Positions 61,334 to 64,000 of a DNA stretch of 64,000 nucleotides are shown here, one piece after another (the stretch's first letter is position 1; each line of letters begins with the position of its first letter). Both the position numbers and the translations under genes were made by a program. The notes beneath the pieces are model-generated. The model was not told the DNA's origin. It ran no database searches and worked only from the letters and a program-made list of their open reading frames with translations. Location: the NCBI GenBank assembly GCA_958295955.1, contig OY282420.1, positions 1,254,435 through 1,318,434 on the forward strand, given 5' to 3'. Source of the stretch: an uncultured Bryobacterales bacterium. Lineage in GTDB: Bacteria > Acidobacteriota > Terriglobia > Bryobacterales > UBA6623.

Positions 61334-61699
61334 CTACTTTTCGAGGTTGTCCCAGATTCCGCTGCGGATTTCGTTGAGCCGGTGCTCGGCGGCGTCGCGG
61401 ACGTAGCGGTACCGGTCTTCTTTCGCCGCGCGCTCGAGCTCGGCTTCGTCGGTCATCGCCTTGACGGTCTTGCGCCGGATTTCCTCGTCGTCGGACTCGC
61501 GCATCAGGCGGCGGTAATGCGCTTCGTCCGGCTTCATGGCGCGCAACGCGGCAAACGCCTTGTGGCGCACGAACCATTCGCCGTCGCCGATAACCATTTC
61601 GACGAGAACGGCCGGGTCGTCGATTTCCGCTATCGCGCTGTGCCGGACATCGGCGTCGCTGTGCTTCCACTTGGGCCGCAGCGCGTCAAGAACTCCCAT
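61334..61699 (-). CDS. HEAT-like repeat protein
   Basis: 121 aa from ATG 61699; the frame extends upstream to 61741 without coding character. Repeated helical pairs of about 30 residues: DADVRHSAIAEIDDPAVL, WFVRHKAFAALRAMKP, EIRRKTVKAMTDEAEL and RYVRDAAEHRLNEI, which is HEAT/PBS-lyase-like. Likely a protein-interaction scaffold. It starts 17 bp after the sugar-dehydrogenase stop. Confidence 0.7.
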   Translation of the reverse strand: MGVLDALRPKWKHSDADVRHSAIAEIDDPAVLVEMVIGDGEWFVRHKAFAALRAMKPDEAHYRRLMRESDDEEIRRKTVKAMTDEAELERAAKEDRYRYVRDAAEHRLNEIRSGIWDNLEK

Positions 61700-61716
61700 C
61701 GTCTTTTCCCGGCGGG

Positions 61717-62916
61717 CTAATCGCCGTAAGCGATGCGCCAAATCTTCTTGCCGCCATCGTCGCTGACCAGCAACGAGCCGTCTTTGAGTTGCAGCAGACC
61801 GACGGGGCGGCCCCAGACGTCAGTGCTTGCGGGTCCGGCCATCCAACCCGTAAGGAAGTCCTGCGGCCCCGATTGCGGGCGGCCGTCCTTGAAGGGAATG
61901 AAGACCACGCTGTAGCCGACGCGCTCGGCGCGGTTCCAGGAGCCGTGAAAGGCCAGGAACAGTCCGCCGCGGTATTTTTCGGGAAACATGTCGCCGGTGT
62001 AGAAGCGCATGTCGAGCACGGCGACGTGGGCGCCGAGGAGGACATCCGGGTAGATGCTCTTCTTGACCATGTCGGGCGCGACGTCTTTGTGGCGCGGCTC
62101 TTCGTTCGGCCCCGTGTAGGCGTAAGGCCAGCCGTAAAAACCGCCGGGCTTGATCTGCACCAGGTAGTCGGCAACCAGGTCGTCTCCCAAGCCGTCGCGT
62201 TCCTGCACGGCGCCCCAAAGGTCGCTGCTTCCCGGACGCCATTGCAAGCCGATCACGTTGCGCAGGCCGGTCGCTACCGTTTCATGGCCGCTGCCGTCGG
62301 GATTGTAGCGATGCAGCGCCGCGCGGATCGGATCTTCGCCGAGATCGATGTTCGAGCCGGAGCCGACGGTGACGTAGAGCTTCGAGTGATCCGCATTGAA
62401 CAGCAAAGAGCGGGTCCAGTGACCCTTGCCGGTGTCGCCGAAGGCGATGATTTCCTCGCCTTCGCCGGCGGTCATGGCCTCGGCGTCGTATTTGTAGCGC
62501 TTGACCGAGGTCGGCTCGGCGACATAGAGCCGGTCTTCATGAAAGGCCAGGCCGAAAGGCCGATCGAGATTTTCGATGATCTTCTTGCTGGCGCCTTCGT
62601 GGATGACATAGACGACTCCGTCGGGCTGGTTTCTGGACCCCGAATCCGACAGGATCAACTCATCGTTGGGGCCGAGAAGCATAAAGCGCGGCCTCTCGAA
62701 ACCGCCGGATGCGTACTCTTCCACCTTGAAGCCGGCCGGAACCTGAAGGGCTGCGCCGTCAGGCTGTTGGACGACCCGAGGGCGATTGCGAGCCGAGGGC
62801 GTATGGAACGGTTCGGGCAGTCCTGCCCAATTCACCGGCTTCTGTTGGGCGCTTCCCGCCGCGCAAAGCGTGAGCAAGCCGCCCGCGAGCAGAGATGCGC
62901 GAGTTCTGTTTGTCAT
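61717..62916 (-). CDS. PQQ-type sugar dehydrogenase (L-sorbosone dehydrogenase-like)
   Basis: 399 aa from ATG 62916, followed by a signal peptide (ASLLAGGLLTLCAAGSA). Six-bladed propeller of the GDH/sorbosone-dehydrogenase family: ERPRFMLLGPNDELILSD, RPFGLAFHEDRLYVAE, HWTRSLLFNADHSKLYVTVGSGSN, GLRNVIGLQW, GGFYGWPYAY and FLAFHGSWNR. Periplasmic oxidation of sugars with PQQ is the family's role; PQQ binding here is inferred. Divergent from the sulfatase. Confidence 0.87.
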   Translation of the reverse strand: MTNRTRASLLAGGLLTLCAAGSAQQKPVNWAGLPEPFHTPSARNRPRVVQQPDGAALQVPAGFKVEEYASGGFERPRFMLLGPNDELILSDSGSRNQPDGVVYVIHEGASKKIIENLDRPFGLAFHEDRLYVAEPTSVKRYKYDAEAMTAGEGEEIIAFGDTGKGHWTRSLLFNADHSKLYVTVGSGSNIDLGEDPIRAALHRYNPDGSGHETVATGLRNVIGLQWRPGSSDLWGAVQERDGLGDDLVADYLVQIKPGGFYGWPYAYTGPNEEPRHKDVAPDMVKKSIYPDVLLGAHVAVLDMRFYTGDMFPEKYRGGLFLAFHGSWNRAERVGYSVVFIPFKDGRPQSGPQDFLTGWMAGPASTDVWGRPVGLLQLKDGSLLVSDDGGKKIWRIAYGD

Positions 62917-62966
62917 GCCCAATAGCATAACAACCCGCGAAGTCACGCCGACCTTCCGGCAACTTG

Positions 62967-62972
62967 CATAAT
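62967..62972 (+). promoter_or_regulatory. -10 box 6 nt before the last sulfatase start
   Basis: CATAAT, GGCTGC, then ATG at 62979. A transcript would start at the ATG, with no ribosome site. Confidence 0.45.
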
Positions 62973-62978
62973 GGCTGC

Positions 62979-64000
<1,022 letters not shown>

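Overview
The window looks like chromosome from a GC-rich Gram-negative bacterium, most likely an uncultured Acidobacteriota member related to the Solibacter/Bryobacter type. This is an inference from gene content: a TonB-dependent receptor of acidobacterial style, a TonB-like protein, DUF1501 and DUF1549/DUF1553 proteins, and many formylglycine sulfatases. Planctomycetota share several of these families, but the outer-membrane receptor argues against them. No rRNA, tRNA or CRISPR array was found.

Layout. 0-2.4 kb: a reverse-strand, translationally coupled operon of unknown secreted proteins, two of them paralogues. 2.6-7.1 kb: MFS transporter plus two convergent sulfatases. 7.1-18.8 kb: lytic transglycosylase, GAF-like protein, SDR, TonB-like protein, alaS, a membrane phosphodiesterase and a TPR protein. 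18.9-22.1 kb: a candidate selenoprotein of the ArsC/Spx family, overlapping convergently with the TonB-dependent receptor. 22.1-27.8 kb: a small defence island, with an NgoMIV-like restriction enzyme, C5-methyltransferase and Vsr, then (after an aminotransferase) an AAA ATPase/DUF4276 pair. 27.9-36.6 kb: sulfatase, dtd, and an operon of DUF1549/DUF1553, DUF1501, sulfatase and ceramidase-like proteins. 36.6-40.4 kb: an unstable region with a 0.93-0.95 kb tandem duplication, dinG and dtd fragments, a low-GC DUF1353/microprotein insert and a broken NHL gene. 40.6-56.5 kb: housekeeping and catabolic genes (aquaporin, lipA, a DUF29 cassette between direct repeats, rfbB-rfbC, DAHP synthase with an attenuator, copA, hom, an orphan HsdR_N-like protein, aldolase, esterase, amidohydrolase, DUF1501). 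56.6-64 kb: a second restriction locus (fused nuclease-methyltransferase), an orphan RHH antitoxin, a HEAT-like protein, a sorbosone-dehydrogenase-like protein and a fifth sulfatase cut by the window edge.

How the parts fit. Five sulfatases, two DUF1501 proteins, esterase, aldolase, amidohydrolase, sugar dehydrogenase, MFS transporter and TonB uptake suggest scavenging of sulfated or acylated organic matter (inference). Several genes have a TANAAT-like -10 box 6-8 nt before the start codon, which suggests leaderless or near-leaderless transcription. The strongest unusual signals are the in-frame UGA with a well-placed SECIS-like hairpin in the ArsC/Spx gene, and an aromatic-rich leader peptide plus terminator before DAHP synthase.
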